64,000 nucleotides of DNA from JAGPUQ01 sp036961295 (GCA_036961295.1 JBALVX010000002.1:1-64000); one strand, 5' to 3'. Positions 16,399-25,362 are shown, counted from the stretch's first letter. Notes: a model not told the origin generated them from the letters alone. Program-made: numbers and translations.

Positions 16399-18015
16399 AT
16401 GCCCGATGGTACCCAAGCCCAAGACCTCACCCAAACTGATGTCATAGTGATTGGCAGTGGCTTTGCTGGCACGTTTGCCGCAGAGCCGCTGGTCAGCGCT
16501 GGGCGTAAGGTCACCATGATAGAGCGTGGTCCCTGGCGCGACACTGTGCCTGCACGCTCATTGGGTATTACCGATCGCGCTGTGTTGCCGCGGGGTCTGG
16601 GCATGTTCACCCATGCATTACGGTCTTTCAATACGCGCTTCTGGCCCGGCGGGAGGTTAACCTGGAACAAGCGCGGTTTAATCGAGATTTTTCGTGGGCA
16701 GGGGCTAGATACTCTGTGTTCGTCCAGCGTTGGCGGCGGCAGCCACATTTATTCAGCCGTGTTTCGGAAACCTGCCTCCGCAGATTTCTGGAATAACCGT
16801 GCACCGGGTGTAGATCATCAGATGATGGAGGGTCACTACCAGAATGTCATCGATAAACTGCAATTGGTGACGCCCAGCGCAGCCATGCAAATACCGCACA
16901 CCGCGGCAGAACGCCTAGGACCTGATGACCCGTTGCAGGGGCCGAGTAAGGCCGTACCCACCTGGCTCGGCTTCCTGTTTCCCGATGAGATGGGTAAACA
17001 CCAAAAGATCACTACCCCGGAAGGGGTTGAGCGTTGGCAGATGAACTATGCCGACCCCCATAATCACGGCGTATTTGGCTCCCCCAGCGGAGCCAAGACC
17101 ACCCTCGACTGGCACATGATCAAGCCGCTGATGGATCGCGGCATGGTGCTTCGAGATATGACAGAAGTGATCGGTATTGTCGCGCAACCCAAGGGTAGCC
17201 CCAGCCGTTATCGTGTCGACATTCGCGATTTACGTAGCGGACAGAAACAATCGCTCTACAGTGACCACGTGATTCTTGGTTGCGGCACGATGAACACACT
17301 GCGCCTTTTACTGAAAAGCCGAGACCAGGAAGAAGGCCTCACCGGCATGCCCTGGTTGGGATTTGGCGTCGGTGGCAACGGCGATTACTTTGCGTTGTGG
17401 GATTACAACGAGCCGGGTCGCGATCTGAGTACCGGCTTACCGTTCCATGGCGGATTTGAACTAAAACAGGGCGACGAAGATTCCGATGACCCCCTGGTGC
17501 TGGGTGGAGGTGGTTGGCCCGCCGTAGAATTTTGGCCCTTGCCCAAATTTGTCCGCAACCGGCTTAAGCGCACCGCCTTTACCGCTTGTTACGGCCAAGA
17601 GGAGCAGGACGGCACCGTCACATGGGTGCGCGGCAAGTTACGCCTCAACTATAATCCTGATAACAGCCCGATCTATGCGCGCATTCGCCGTACCTGGCGT
17701 AAAGTGAGCGAACAATCCGGGCGGAAAATTTATTTTTTAAATAAACCTGTTTCTGTTCACCCCATGGGCGGCTGCTGTGTGGGACCACAACACGAGCGAG
17801 GGGTGGTCGATGGCTACGGGGAAGTGCACGACAATCCCGGACTGTACGTTGCAGATGCTGCCGTTATGCCAGCCCCTATCGGTGGGCCACCAACCCTGGC
17901 CATAGCCGCCTGGGCAGAGCATGTCGGCGAAACATTAGCCACCAGATTACAAACCGGACAGGTCACCGATAAATCCACGGACAATCAAACTGAAACAGCA
18001 ATGGGAGAAAACTGA
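16399..18015 (+). CDS. FAD-dependent GMC oxidoreductase (cholesterol oxidase-like)
   Basis: 538 aa. FAD-binding motif VIGSGFAGTFAAE near residue 18. A second FAD contact lies around SSSVGGGSHIYSAV (about 112-125). The GMC C-terminus has VHPMGGCCVG (His near residue 454), then YVADAAVMPAPIGGPPTLAI with its NPxxT-like segment. The short form of the family includes cholesterol oxidase and related alcohol/ketosteroid oxidases. It oxidises an alcohol with FAD; the substrate is unknown. It overlaps the next gene by 1 nt (TGATG). Confidence 0.85.
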   Translation: MPDGTQAQDLTQTDVIVIGSGFAGTFAAEPLVSAGRKVTMIERGPWRDTVPARSLGITDRAVLPRGLGMFTHALRSFNTRFWPGGRLTWNKRGLIEIFRGQGLDTLCSSSVGGGSHIYSAVFRKPASADFWNNRAPGVDHQMMEGHYQNVIDKLQLVTPSAAMQIPHTAAERLGPDDPLQGPSKAVPTWLGFLFPDEMGKHQKITTPEGVERWQMNYADPHNHGVFGSPSGAKTTLDWHMIKPLMDRGMVLRDMTEVIGIVAQPKGSPSRYRVDIRDLRSGQKQSLYSDHVILGCGTMNTLRLLLKSRDQEEGLTGMPWLGFGVGGNGDYFALWDYNEPGRDLSTGLPFHGGFELKQGDEDSDDPLVLGGGGWPAVEFWPLPKFVRNRLKRTAFTACYGQEEQDGTVTWVRGKLRLNYNPDNSPIYARIRRTWRKVSEQSGRKIYFLNKPVSVHPMGGCCVGPQHERGVVDGYGEVHDNPGLYVADAAVMPAPIGGPPTLAIAAWAEHVGETLATRLQTGQVTDKSTDNQTETAMGEN

Positions 18016-18332
18016 TGATAGTTGCACATGTTCAATTTCCGATAAACACGCCGGATCAAAATGAATTTATCAAAAAAATGGCCTCCACCACTTCGAAATA
18101 TGAAGGGCTGGCCGGCCTGGTTCGCAAATACTACATGATCAGCGAAAATGGCAAACGCGCCTCGGGTTTGTATTTGTGGGAATCAAAGCAAGCCGCCGAA
18201 GCCTGGTATAACGACGATTGGCAAAAATACATGCTCGACGCCTGGGGCGAACCTGCACAGATCGACTATTTTGATTGCCCGATTATTGTCGACAATGAAA
18301 TCCCAAAAACCACGGTGAGGGATGTCGCGTAG
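18015..18332 (+). CDS. YdhR/ABM-like dimeric alpha+beta barrel protein
   Basis: A 105-aa protein starting MIVAHVQFPI, with YEGLAGLVRKYYMI and SGLYLWESKQAAEAWY segments typical of small dimeric alpha+beta barrel (antibiotic biosynthesis monooxygenase/YdhR-like) proteins. The stop of the GMC gene overlaps its ATG (TGATG) and GGGAGA serves as RBS, so translation is coupled. A partner role with the GMC oxidase is inferred from the overlap; activity is not predictable. Confidence 0.7.
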   Translation: MIVAHVQFPINTPDQNEFIKKMASTTSKYEGLAGLVRKYYMISENGKRASGLYLWESKQAAEAWYNDDWQKYMLDAWGEPAQIDYFDCPIIVDNEIPKTTVRDVA

Positions 18333-18350
18333 TAATCGGCGTGCGGCTTT

Positions 18351-18382
18351 TTGTAGGTAATATCACCTCATATTACCTACAA
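18351..18382. terminator. 13-bp perfect inverted repeat downstream of the GMC operon
   Basis: TTGTAGGTAATAT and its exact complement surround CACCTC. No T-run follows, but the position 19 bp past the stop suggests transcript termination or 3'-end protection. Confidence 0.5.
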
Positions 18383-18511
18383 GCTTCGCCGAAAAAAGCT
18401 ACCCCACTTGTAGTTGCTAATGCTTCGTCGCACAAACAACGTTGGACTTCGCCAGTGTTAACAAGTGGTGAATCGAATTGAACAACCATAATTTATGGCT
18501 GGTACTTTCGC

Positions 18512-18718
18512 TCACCTATACAAGTTTGGTCTGGAAATACCATGCTTTTGGCTTAGCTGAGCCTCGTTCATTTCGTCTTTACTAAAATCTGCCCTCGGGG
18601 CTACAAGCTGTTCATCAGATAATTTGCGGGGACGGCCAAACAACCCATTTTCGTACAGATGGCGGATCAATTCCCTAAGTATCAACTGATACTGACGCAT
18701 TAACGGACTTTCAAACAC
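18512..18718 (-). pseudogene. helix-turn-helix fragment resembling a serine recombinase C-terminus
   Basis: A 68-codon frame with GLFGRPRKLSDEQ and later KHGISRPNLYR followed by a stop. The GRPRKLS...GISRxxLYR pattern is the HTH_7 tail of Hin/resolvase-type recombinases. The catalytic domain is absent. It lies about 180 bp from tmRNA-like repeat B, so it may be debris of a mobility gene. It could also be an unrelated small DNA-binding protein. Confidence 0.4.
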
Positions 18719-18890
18719 CCCTCCCAGTCAAGCTAATCACCAATCTCCCAGTGCAACCTAAATTCTGTCACAAACTCGTACGTTCTGGTCGTACATTGTA
18801 CGGCCAACACCTTAACCCGAAAAATAAATAATTATTTTTAATTCATACAGTTATAAAATTACAATTATGTATTATTTGGCAATAAACGTT

Positions 18891-19040
18891 TCCCGCCGCC
18901 TCCACCAATAACAAACCTCACCATTGAAAAATGGTGGGGTTTGTTATTGGCCGTAGCAGCAAGATTAAACGCTTTTGCGCTGCGGGTGGCGCACAGGACG
19001 TGCGTCTGTCGCGTAGGCCAAGGATGGCCGAGAGCGACGC
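18891..19040 (+). repeat. putative attachment-site repeat B: tmRNA 3'-end remnant, terminator and dispersed tail
   Basis: TCCCGCCGCCTCCACCA (18891-18907) equals the end of a typical ssrA gene. A hairpin follows, then a tail shared with 6728-6816 (ACGCTTTTGCGCTGCGGGTG; GATGGCCGAGAGCGACGC). Sequence left of the match (AATAAACG) is not tmRNA-like, so homology begins inside the T-arm, as expected for an attachment-site junction. The tail is partly repeated again at 19041-19085 (GGACGTGCGTCTGTCGCG). Confidence 0.6.
18905..18950 (+). terminator. 21-bp inverted repeat / terminator in repeat B
   Basis: CCAATAACAAACCTCACCATT pairs with 18930-18950 around a GAAA loop (one G-T pair). The T-run seen in copy A1 is here GTTTGTTATT, which extends the stem instead. 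Confidence 0.7.
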
Positions 19041-19219
19041 AAGGACGTGCGTCTGTCGCGAAGGGCAGGAAGCCCGAGAGCGGCCCAATTCCCACACTAG
19101 CCCTATAATCGATCTACATAATCATAAAACTGCTCAATCATCGCCTCAGATCTACCACACTGTTTTTCTATATCGTAAGCGCTGACACTCCTCTATTCAC
19201 TCGCCTACTTACCATTGAC

Positions 19220-20014
19220 TCAATTCGGTTTTCTTGCGCGTATCAGCACCCGATCGGTGTGGTAGCGTAGTTCATCATCAAAGATGGACTGACTATGGTC
19301 ATCGGCTGGATTAACGAGTAAGTCTGAAGTTGCCTCGATGACAAATCCGGTTTGCTTAAGCAGACTGATAATCGTTGCCGTCTCGATTCGATGCAATGCC
19401 TCATTATCGTTCCCGGCCACGCCGACGTGGTCACTTATAGCAAGAATTCCGCCTGGTTTGAGGGCTAGCTTCATAGCGTGCAGGTCTTTAAGCGCCGCCG
19501 CCTCGCCACCTTCGTTCCCTACGCCTTCGTTATAAACATCGTGGATATTAAACGCCCAGTTCACCAGGTCGATTGAGCCTCGGAACGGCATATCTTCGGC
19601 ATCGACAATGAGGTAGCGAACATTTGGAAGACGCTTGCCACTCATTCGCGCGACCATTGCCTCATGATGCCTTCCACCTATTAATTTCAGTATAAGGTGT
19701 GGATTCTGTGCATAAACTAGACCTTCCGGCCCCACTGCTGCCGATAATATCTCTGTGCTGTAGCCAGCGCCGGTGGTGATATCAAGCACGGTCATCCCAC
19801 CCTTCACTCCAGAAAACTGCGCCACTTCAACAGGCTTCCGGCTGGCATCCTTAACACTGTCGTATTGATCACGACCCGGCGCATTTTGCTGCGCGCTTAT
19901 TCGGGCGGCCATCGCCTGATTATTATCGGCGGCCAGGCTAGCGGTAGCCGTCAGGCCAAGCACGGCAAATAAGGCGGCGATAATATAGTGTTGTCTCTTA
20001 TTGTTATTCTTCAT
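19220..20014 (-). CDS. exported class I methyltransferase-like protein
   Basis: 264 aa. A signal peptide (residues 1-29, ending SLAA) precedes a class I SAM-dependent methyltransferase fold: motif I VLDITTGAGYSTE, acidic post-II YLIVDAEDMPF, and a late LKPGGILAISDHVG. Export of a SAM-type fold is odd because SAM is cytoplasmic; COG4798-like predicted methyltransferases share this layout. It follows the cytochrome c lipoprotein gene (20104-20478) on the same strand. Its start, MKNNNKRQ, is the unexpanded version of the Asn tract at the left window edge. Confidence 0.75.
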   Translation of the reverse strand: MKNNNKRQHYIIAALFAVLGLTATASLAADNNQAMAARISAQQNAPGRDQYDSVKDASRKPVEVAQFSGVKGGMTVLDITTGAGYSTEILSAAVGPEGLVYAQNPHLILKLIGGRHHEAMVARMSGKRLPNVRYLIVDAEDMPFRGSIDLVNWAFNIHDVYNEGVGNEGGEAAALKDLHAMKLALKPGGILAISDHVGVAGNDNEALHRIETATIISLLKQTGFVIEATSDLLVNPADDHSQSIFDDELRYHTDRVLIRARKPN

Positions 20015-20504
20015 CTTGACTCTCCATGTTGACTCTCTATTTTTGTCCGCTATTTTTGCTAAGGGGAATATTTTCTTATACCCAGTTTGTGAGTCTGGAA
20101 ATGCTACTTACCCGTCTCCCGCTTCAGGTAAGCTGCCAGATTGTCGAGCTGGGTTTCAGTCAGATTATCAAAATTTGGCATTTCCCGGTGTTCGCCGCTG
20201 CCGCGAATCCAGGTTTTTAATTCATGTTCCGAGCGCCTGTTTAGCCGGCTCTTAGGGAGACGCTTAAGATAGTTACCCCGGCCTGTCCTCGGATGACAAC
20301 TGGAGCAGTTTTCCATAAACAAAGTCTCACCGGCGGCAACCGAGGCCGCAAGCGCCGCAGCCTGGGACGCGGCTTCGTCACCCCCTTGCCCGTCACTCCC
20401 CTGTTCGTCTGGTATACAGGCCGAAAGCAGTAGCACTATCGGCACAACAAGGATATTCACTGGTCTGAGTCGTCTCATTTTTTATTTCTCCCGCTCGCGG
20501 TATG
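19997..20504. repeat. segmental duplication, right copy
   Basis: Matches 1-555 in the same orientation: end of the cytochrome c gene, the ~90-bp spacer and the start of the methyltransferase gene. Substitutions are scattered, including ones that change residues in the cytochrome tail (PNFDN here, PNCDN in the left copy). Confidence 0.85.
20104..20478 (-). CDS. c-type cytochrome lipoprotein, copy 2
   Basis: 124 aa, the paralogue of 152-529. Lipobox LLSAC at Cys21, one haem motif CSSCH, a basic segment TGRGNYLKRLPKSRLNRR after it, and REMPN as probable Met ligand. The start ATG at 20478 is preceded by GGGAG. It probably forms a two-gene operon with the exported methyltransferase-like protein 89 bp downstream. 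Conservation of the pair as a unit in both copies suggests a shared, unknown role. Confidence 0.85.
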   Translation of the reverse strand: MRRLRPVNILVVPIVLLLSACIPDEQGSDGQGGDEAASQAAALAASVAAGETLFMENCSSCHPRTGRGNYLKRLPKSRLNRRSEHELKTWIRGSGEHREMPNFDNLTETQLDNLAAYLKRETGK

Positions 20505-20641
20505 ATTATACGTCTTAGTTTTTCATAATTGGATCATGGTAGGCAATCAGTACTTGAAACAAAATTCGATCCAGATGATTTGGATTAAGTTCCCGCTTAG
20601 CTTCACGATCGCCAGGACCGACAAACAAAGATCCAGCCCAA

Positions 20642-20854
20642 TCACGACAGATACTTATCCCAGACACCATAAATAATTAAGCCCCACAGGAGAAACATCA
20701 TCGCTAGCTCCAGCAAGGTCTTCCTGGGTTTTTCGGCTTCATAGATAATATTTTTTCGGGCGCTCTTTATATTAAAAGAACCACACCCAGGACAACTTCC
20801 TCCGGAAAATCCCTTCCCTGACTTATAGCTGCAATCCATACATTGATAGGCCAT
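20642..20854 (-). CDS. small zinc-ribbon membrane protein
   Basis: 70 aa. Two Cys pairs, CMDC (residues 5-8) and CPGC (21-24), form a rubredoxin-like zinc ribbon. A linker follows, then one membrane helix near the C-terminus (LAMMFLLWGLIIYGVW). RBS AAGGGG is at good spacing. It lies just downstream of the exopolysaccharide operon on the same strand; a link to it is only positional. Confidence 0.65.
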   Translation of the reverse strand: MAYQCMDCSYKSGKGFSGGSCPGCGSFNIKSARKNIIYEAEKPRKTLLELAMMFLLWGLIIYGVWDKYLS

Positions 20855-20905
20855 GTCGCGCCCCTTTTTGATTATGTCTTATTCATGCCGCCAATAAGAC
20901 CGGCC

Positions 20906-21601
20906 TTAGGCAGAACAAATTTTACGTTTTGTTTTAATTTCCGCAGTAATCAAGTCACAAAAAAACACTCGCCGACCCGCATCAATTGCGCGGCTTTCTA
21001 ACCAACGGGCTTGACTGTGACTGAAATCGACCGTACGTCGAATCGACTCCACCACCAGCTCTTTGGTGTCCTCATCAAGATCAAACCAGGTGATTAAACC
21101 CATTTCAGCAACGCGTTTATTGGACTTTATTCGCCAGGGCCCCAATTCTGCCGAGCGACGTAAAGCCGTTACAAACTCCTCATCAATCTCTCGTAGCCTC
21201 ATCTTAGTGTAGGCTAAGCTCACCCAGGTATCGGGCCACATCGGTCTTGTCGCAACTGACTGGCGATACGCATCCACAGCGTGTTGCCTGGACTCAGTTG
21301 CCGCCTCATCACCAAAAGCTCGCCGAAATTGTTTCCACTCCCAGACTCGCCCTAAACGGTCATAGTAATCCGCGTTGGGGCCGGGGTGAAGTGCGATGGC
21401 ATTGCTCGCAGCATCAAATGCGACCTGCCAGGCGACGGCATCGGGCTCCACCTTTTTTGCCTCCCAATCCAGTAAAAACGTATTCAACTGCTTCGCCCAA
21501 AGTGCAGAAAGCATAATCCTGCCCGAGTAGTACACAAGCACCAGGCTGAAACACAACAATAAATAAAACGAGTATTTACGCATGGCCAGTATTGTCTTCA
21601 T
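20906..21601 (-). CDS. VpsP-family polysaccharide biosynthesis protein
   Basis: 231 aa: an N-terminal membrane anchor (about 8-30), then an all-helical, TPR-like periplasmic domain (LHPGPNADYYDRLGRVWEWK; WPDTWVSLAYTKMRLREID). It matches the VpsP type encoded at the ends of Vibrio- and Shewanella-like EPS operons. The precise role is unknown; it probably helps assemble or export the polymer. Start may be 21601 or the internal ATG at 21583. Ten bases separate it from the phosphatase gene. Confidence 0.65.
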   Translation of the reverse strand: MKTILAMRKYSFYLLLCFSLVLVYYSGRIMLSALWAKQLNTFLLDWEAKKVEPDAVAWQVAFDAASNAIALHPGPNADYYDRLGRVWEWKQFRRAFGDEAATESRQHAVDAYRQSVATRPMWPDTWVSLAYTKMRLREIDEEFVTALRRSAELGPWRIKSNKRVAEMGLITWFDLDEDTKELVVESIRRTVDFSHSQARWLESRAIDAGRRVFFCDLITAEIKTKRKICSA

Positions 21602-21610
21602 GAGCAGAAC

Positions 21611-22333
21611 TTAAAAGTGACACTCGGCAATCTGCCAGGGGTTGTCCTGCACCAATTTATGCGCGGCTTCTTCACCAATAATCTCGACCGCGGCCGCTAA
21701 GCCTTCGGTCAAAACCGGGGGTCGATAGTTAATATTGTGTGCATCCGACGCCAACACTGTCACCAGTCCTTGCTCAAGTAGCTCGGTGGCCAGTTTACGC
21801 ACCGGTTTGCCGAAACGTCCGGCAACAGAACCCGCCGTAAGCTGCAGCAAGCAGCCCTGCTCAAGAAAGGGTTTTAACTTTGAGGGCGTGGCTAATAAGC
21901 CTTTGTTGCGTTCTGGGTGGGCAATCATTGGCACAATGTCACGGGCGATTAACCAGGCCGTTAGTTGTTCGGCTGCAAAAGGTATCGCCCCGTGGGGGAA
22001 CTCTAGCAATAACACTTTTCTGCCTTGCCACTGCCCAAGCATAGGAATACCACCAGCAGCTACTTCCGGCATCCATTCAATATCGAAACGTATCTCAGCC
22101 GCGGTGGCAACTTGTAAATCTACCCCATGCGCCTGTAACGCTCTCTCAAACTCATGTTTAGCAGCGGCAATCGTACTTATTGTATTGTCGTATCGACCGA
22201 GATGAATATGAGGAGTGCAGACCAGATGTGTAATGCCGTCCGCAGCTGCAATTTTTGCTAGCTTTATTGAGGTATCGATATCCGCCGCGCCATCGTCAAT
22301 ACCCGGTAACAGATGGTTATGAATATCAATCAT
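21611..22333 (-). CDS. CpsB/YwqE-type PHP tyrosine-protein phosphatase
   Basis: 240 aa PHP-fold, manganese-dependent phosphatase. Metal ligands appear in DIHNHLLPGIDDGA (residues 3-16), CTPHIHLG, MIAHPERN and SDAHN. Such enzymes dephosphorylate the Tyr-rich tail of the BY-kinase, encoded directly upstream (22 bp). Together they set the kinase's phosphorylation cycle, which governs polymer length and export. Confidence 0.85.
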   Translation of the reverse strand: MIDIHNHLLPGIDDGAADIDTSIKLAKIAAADGITHLVCTPHIHLGRYDNTISTIAAAKHEFERALQAHGVDLQVATAAEIRFDIEWMPEVAAGGIPMLGQWQGRKVLLLEFPHGAIPFAAEQLTAWLIARDIVPMIAHPERNKGLLATPSKLKPFLEQGCLLQLTAGSVAGRFGKPVRKLATELLEQGLVTVLASDAHNINYRPPVLTEGLAAAVEIIGEEAAHKLVQDNPWQIAECHF

Positions 22334-22354
22334 CGCATGGGCCTTATTATGTCC

Positions 22355-24643
22355 TCATGCTTTGGTATTGCTACTGTAACCGTAATAATCGTAATGGCTA
22401 CTAAAACTATAACCATATTTTTGCGCTTTATTAACGTCCACCTGATTCAACACAACTCCCGCCACTGGAGCATTGCTTTGCAACAATTGCCCCAGACCCT
22501 TCTTAGCGATCGGAACCGGGGTATCGTCGGACTTAATCACATAAATCACGGCATTTGCAAAAGTAGACAAGACCAGGGCATCGCTGACGGCCTGCACCGG
22601 CGGAGAATCTATCACGATTCGGTCGTATTTCTGATCCAAAACCCCAAGTAACTTGGCAAACCGTCGGGAAGACAACAACTCCAATGGATTCGGCGGAATA
22701 ATACCGGCACAAATCACATCAATACCTCCGACCGCGTGGGTGCACTCGTCCACAGTCGCGGCGTCCGCCACGATATTGGCCAGGCCAGGAGTTTCCACGG
22801 GAAAGCCAAAATTCGCAGCCACGCTGGGCTTACGCATATCGGCATCAACTAATAATACCCGTTCCATTTTTCCTAATGAGAAAGCTAAATTTGATGCCAC
22901 ACTACTTTTGCCTTCTTGCGGTATTGACGACGTCACTACGAGTATTTTGTGGGGGTTATCGATCCCCGACAACACCACGCCGGTACGAATGGATCGAACA
23001 GATTCTGTAAACGATTTTTCGTTATCTTCTACCGACAGCTTAGCGATCACGCTCGGTGTGTTTATTTCCATAAGAGGCAAAATGCCGAGCACCGGCATAT
23101 GCAGATGATTTTCGACATCTTCGGTGCGTTTGAACGTGTTGTTTAAGGCATCAAGTAACAGCGTCATACCAATACCAAACATAAACGCCAAAAACCCGGC
23201 CAGGGCAACCATCAATTTCTTTCTGGGCTTAAACGGCCTCGTGGGAACCACCGCCACTTCAACCACTCGGGCATTAGTTGCCTCTATGTCCGACGTCGCC
23301 GAGGTTTCCTTTAAACGCGTTAGAAACGTGTCGTACAGGGAACGGTTAGCATCAACCTCACGCTGCAATTCCCTCAGCTTAAATTCCTTACGTTTAATGC
23401 TTTGGATATCACCCTTACTTTGTTCTACCGACGACATTAATGATCTTTCCGATGATCGTGCCAACTGATAGCTACGCTCGATCGCAGATACCACCGCCGC
23501 GACTTGAGCCTGAAGATTAGTCGTGGCGGTTTTGAGATCAGAGCGGGCAGCCTGCATTTTTGGATGCTTTTCGCCATAACGACGAGATAATTCCTCCACT
23601 TTGGTGCTGGCTCTGGCTTCATCGGCTTTAAATATTTGGACCAATTCGTTACTAATCACCACCGGTACCGTCGCCTGACTGCGCCATCCCGATGATTTCA
23701 TCGATTGAATTTGACGATACGCACTTTCCGCCCCGGCTCGCTGCTGACGAGCATCCGCCAAACTACGGCTAATCAGGTCTAATTCACCAGAGCTGACACT
23801 GGTGATACCTTCTAGATCAAGCAGGCTTTCTTGTTCCCGGTAGGCTTGCAGCTTTAGTTCCGATTCTGCCAGTTCGCCTTTTAATTCCAGCAAGCGCTGG
23901 TTCATCCAACTGGTGGCTGTTAAGGTCATGCTGACACGAGCCTCGAGCTGGCCACTAATATAGCCGCTAGCCAAAGCATTCGCTGCTGCGGTGGCCATAA
24001 CGGGGTCTTTCATTGCAACAGACACCATTACTAGCTGGGTTTTAGAAACGGGGGTAATTTCAATACGCCCCATTAAACCAGCCACCACTGCATCGTTAAT
24101 TTTCTGCTCTTCAGACAAAGCAGGAGGCGGCACAAGATGTTCCGGTTGGGTAACGGGCAGGTATTTAGTCAGTGACGAGAAAATCGCCCCGAAATTTATC
24201 AATGGTTCTGGTTGTTGGCGTGGGTCAAGCTCAAAGTGATGATTTAGATCCAGTTGTGCAACCACTCTTTTAGCCAGGTCGCGCGATTTTAATAACTCAA
24301 ATTGGGTTAACAGGTATTCGCGATACGCGCCATCAGCCCCAAACATTTGCTCAATAGAAACCACCTGAGCTTCTTCTCGCCCCACTAGCAGGGTCGCGCT
24401 CGCACGATAGACTGGTGTTAAACTTAGAGCGATCAACGTGGTCAACATCACCACAACGGTTGTGAGTGAAATAATCGCCCATCTGCGCCGATAGAGCGTT
24501 AGCCACAAAGCCCTAAGATCAATGACCTCGTCATCGACTTGATCATCGAAAAAAGTTCTATCCGCATTTCTCTTTCTAAACTCACTATCCGAAGCTCGGT
24601 TCCGAGCAAAGAATTTGTCGTCGTCCGAGGAAGCCTTATCCAT
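22355..24643 (-). CDS. Wzc-type polysaccharide co-polymerase and BY-kinase
   Basis: 762 aa inner-membrane protein. Wzz domain with two membrane helices (about 55-75 and 475-495) surrounds a long periplasmic coiled coil. The C-terminal cytoplasmic tyrosine kinase has Walker A SSIPQEGKSSVASN, A' VLLVDADMRKPS and Walker B RIVIDSPP. The last residues hold a Tyr cluster (YGYSFSSHYDYYGYSS) for autophosphorylation. RBS GGGAAG. It works with Wza and the PHP phosphatase in Wzy-dependent export. Confidence 0.92.
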   Translation of the reverse strand: MDKASSDDDKFFARNRASDSEFRKRNADRTFFDDQVDDEVIDLRALWLTLYRRRWAIISLTTVVVMLTTLIALSLTPVYRASATLLVGREEAQVVSIEQMFGADGAYREYLLTQFELLKSRDLAKRVVAQLDLNHHFELDPRQQPEPLINFGAIFSSLTKYLPVTQPEHLVPPPALSEEQKINDAVVAGLMGRIEITPVSKTQLVMVSVAMKDPVMATAAANALASGYISGQLEARVSMTLTATSWMNQRLLELKGELAESELKLQAYREQESLLDLEGITSVSSGELDLISRSLADARQQRAGAESAYRQIQSMKSSGWRSQATVPVVISNELVQIFKADEARASTKVEELSRRYGEKHPKMQAARSDLKTATTNLQAQVAAVVSAIERSYQLARSSERSLMSSVEQSKGDIQSIKRKEFKLRELQREVDANRSLYDTFLTRLKETSATSDIEATNARVVEVAVVPTRPFKPRKKLMVALAGFLAFMFGIGMTLLLDALNNTFKRTEDVENHLHMPVLGILPLMEINTPSVIAKLSVEDNEKSFTESVRSIRTGVVLSGIDNPHKILVVTSSIPQEGKSSVASNLAFSLGKMERVLLVDADMRKPSVAANFGFPVETPGLANIVADAATVDECTHAVGGIDVICAGIIPPNPLELLSSRRFAKLLGVLDQKYDRIVIDSPPVQAVSDALVLSTFANAVIYVIKSDDTPVPIAKKGLGQLLQSNAPVAGVVLNQVDVNKAQKYGYSFSSHYDYYGYSSNTKA

Positions 24644-24707
24644 TTTAAAATCTTCCCATCTTATAATTCTTCCATCTTATAATTTTCCGATCTTAAGCAT
24701 GCTTATG

Positions 24708-25262
24708 CTAAAAAAAGCTCTGTTCAATCGTCACTATATCACCGGGGTTAATGGGTGCATCCATTGAGATTTTTTGTGGCTGCTTATCCGGATCTCTGTC
24801 GCGGATGACAAATATTTTGGTTTTCGAGGCTCGTTCGGTCAGGCCTCCTGAAACCGCAATAGCCTTGCGTAAGGTTAAACCTGGTTGGAAGGGATAACCA
24901 CCGGGTTCTTTCACCTCACCATTAACAAAAAAACTGCGATACTCAATGACACTTACCGTCACTTTCGGGTTAATCAAGTAACCATCCTTTAAACCCAGAA
25001 TAATGATGTTTTCCAGCTGTTTTGCGGTCTTGCCTTTCGCTCCTACTTCACCCAAAAACGGAAAGGATACTGTGCCGGCATCGGTCAATAATATTTGATC
25101 GAAATTAAGTTCTTCTTCACCATATACCTGAATACTAATAATATCCCCGGAGCCCAGCTGATACTGAGAATCTCCATCATCGGCAAAACTTAGCTGGCCA
25201 AGCGAAAAAATCCCTGCCAGCAAGGCAACCATACAATATCGTATCAAGATCAATTTATTCAT
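24708..25262 (-). CDS. Wza-like polysaccharide export protein
   Basis: A short export protein (184 aa from the preferred ATG at 25262; in-frame ATGs at 25277 and 25274 exist). A signal peptide ends near SFADDGD. A Poly_export domain (YQLGSGDIISIQVYGEEELN) is followed by an SLBB domain (FFVNGEVKEPGGYPFQPGLT). No lipobox Cys is seen and the C-terminal amphipathic helix of E. coli Wza is lacking, as in compact VpsM/EpsY-like forms. It lies 64 bp upstream of the Wzc gene. Confidence 0.85.
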   Translation of the reverse strand: MNKLILIRYCMVALLAGIFSLGQLSFADDGDSQYQLGSGDIISIQVYGEEELNFDQILLTDAGTVSFPFLGEVGAKGKTAKQLENIIILGLKDGYLINPKVTVSVIEYRSFFVNGEVKEPGGYPFQPGLTLRKAIAVSGGLTERASKTKIFVIRDRDPDKQPQKISMDAPINPGDIVTIEQSFF

Positions 25263-25362
25263 TAGGTAGCACATCAAATAGTTGAAAAATCGGTAACCGA
25301 TACTTGTGAAGGCTAGCCATTTGCGTCTCTGGCCCTCTGCAAATCACAGTCTCAGTTTAGGA

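Larger units (their letters stand above)
18333..18890. other. right flank of the island
   Basis: Contains the hairpin at 18351-18382 and a recombinase-like fragment at 18512-18718. Around 18777-18805 GTAC-containing short repeats occur. Otherwise there are no recognisable genes. Confidence 0.45.

Noticed and set aside
18891..18907. Complete tmRNA gene
   Set aside because: Only the last ~17 bases match ssrA; upstream sequence has no tRNA-like domain or tag frame.
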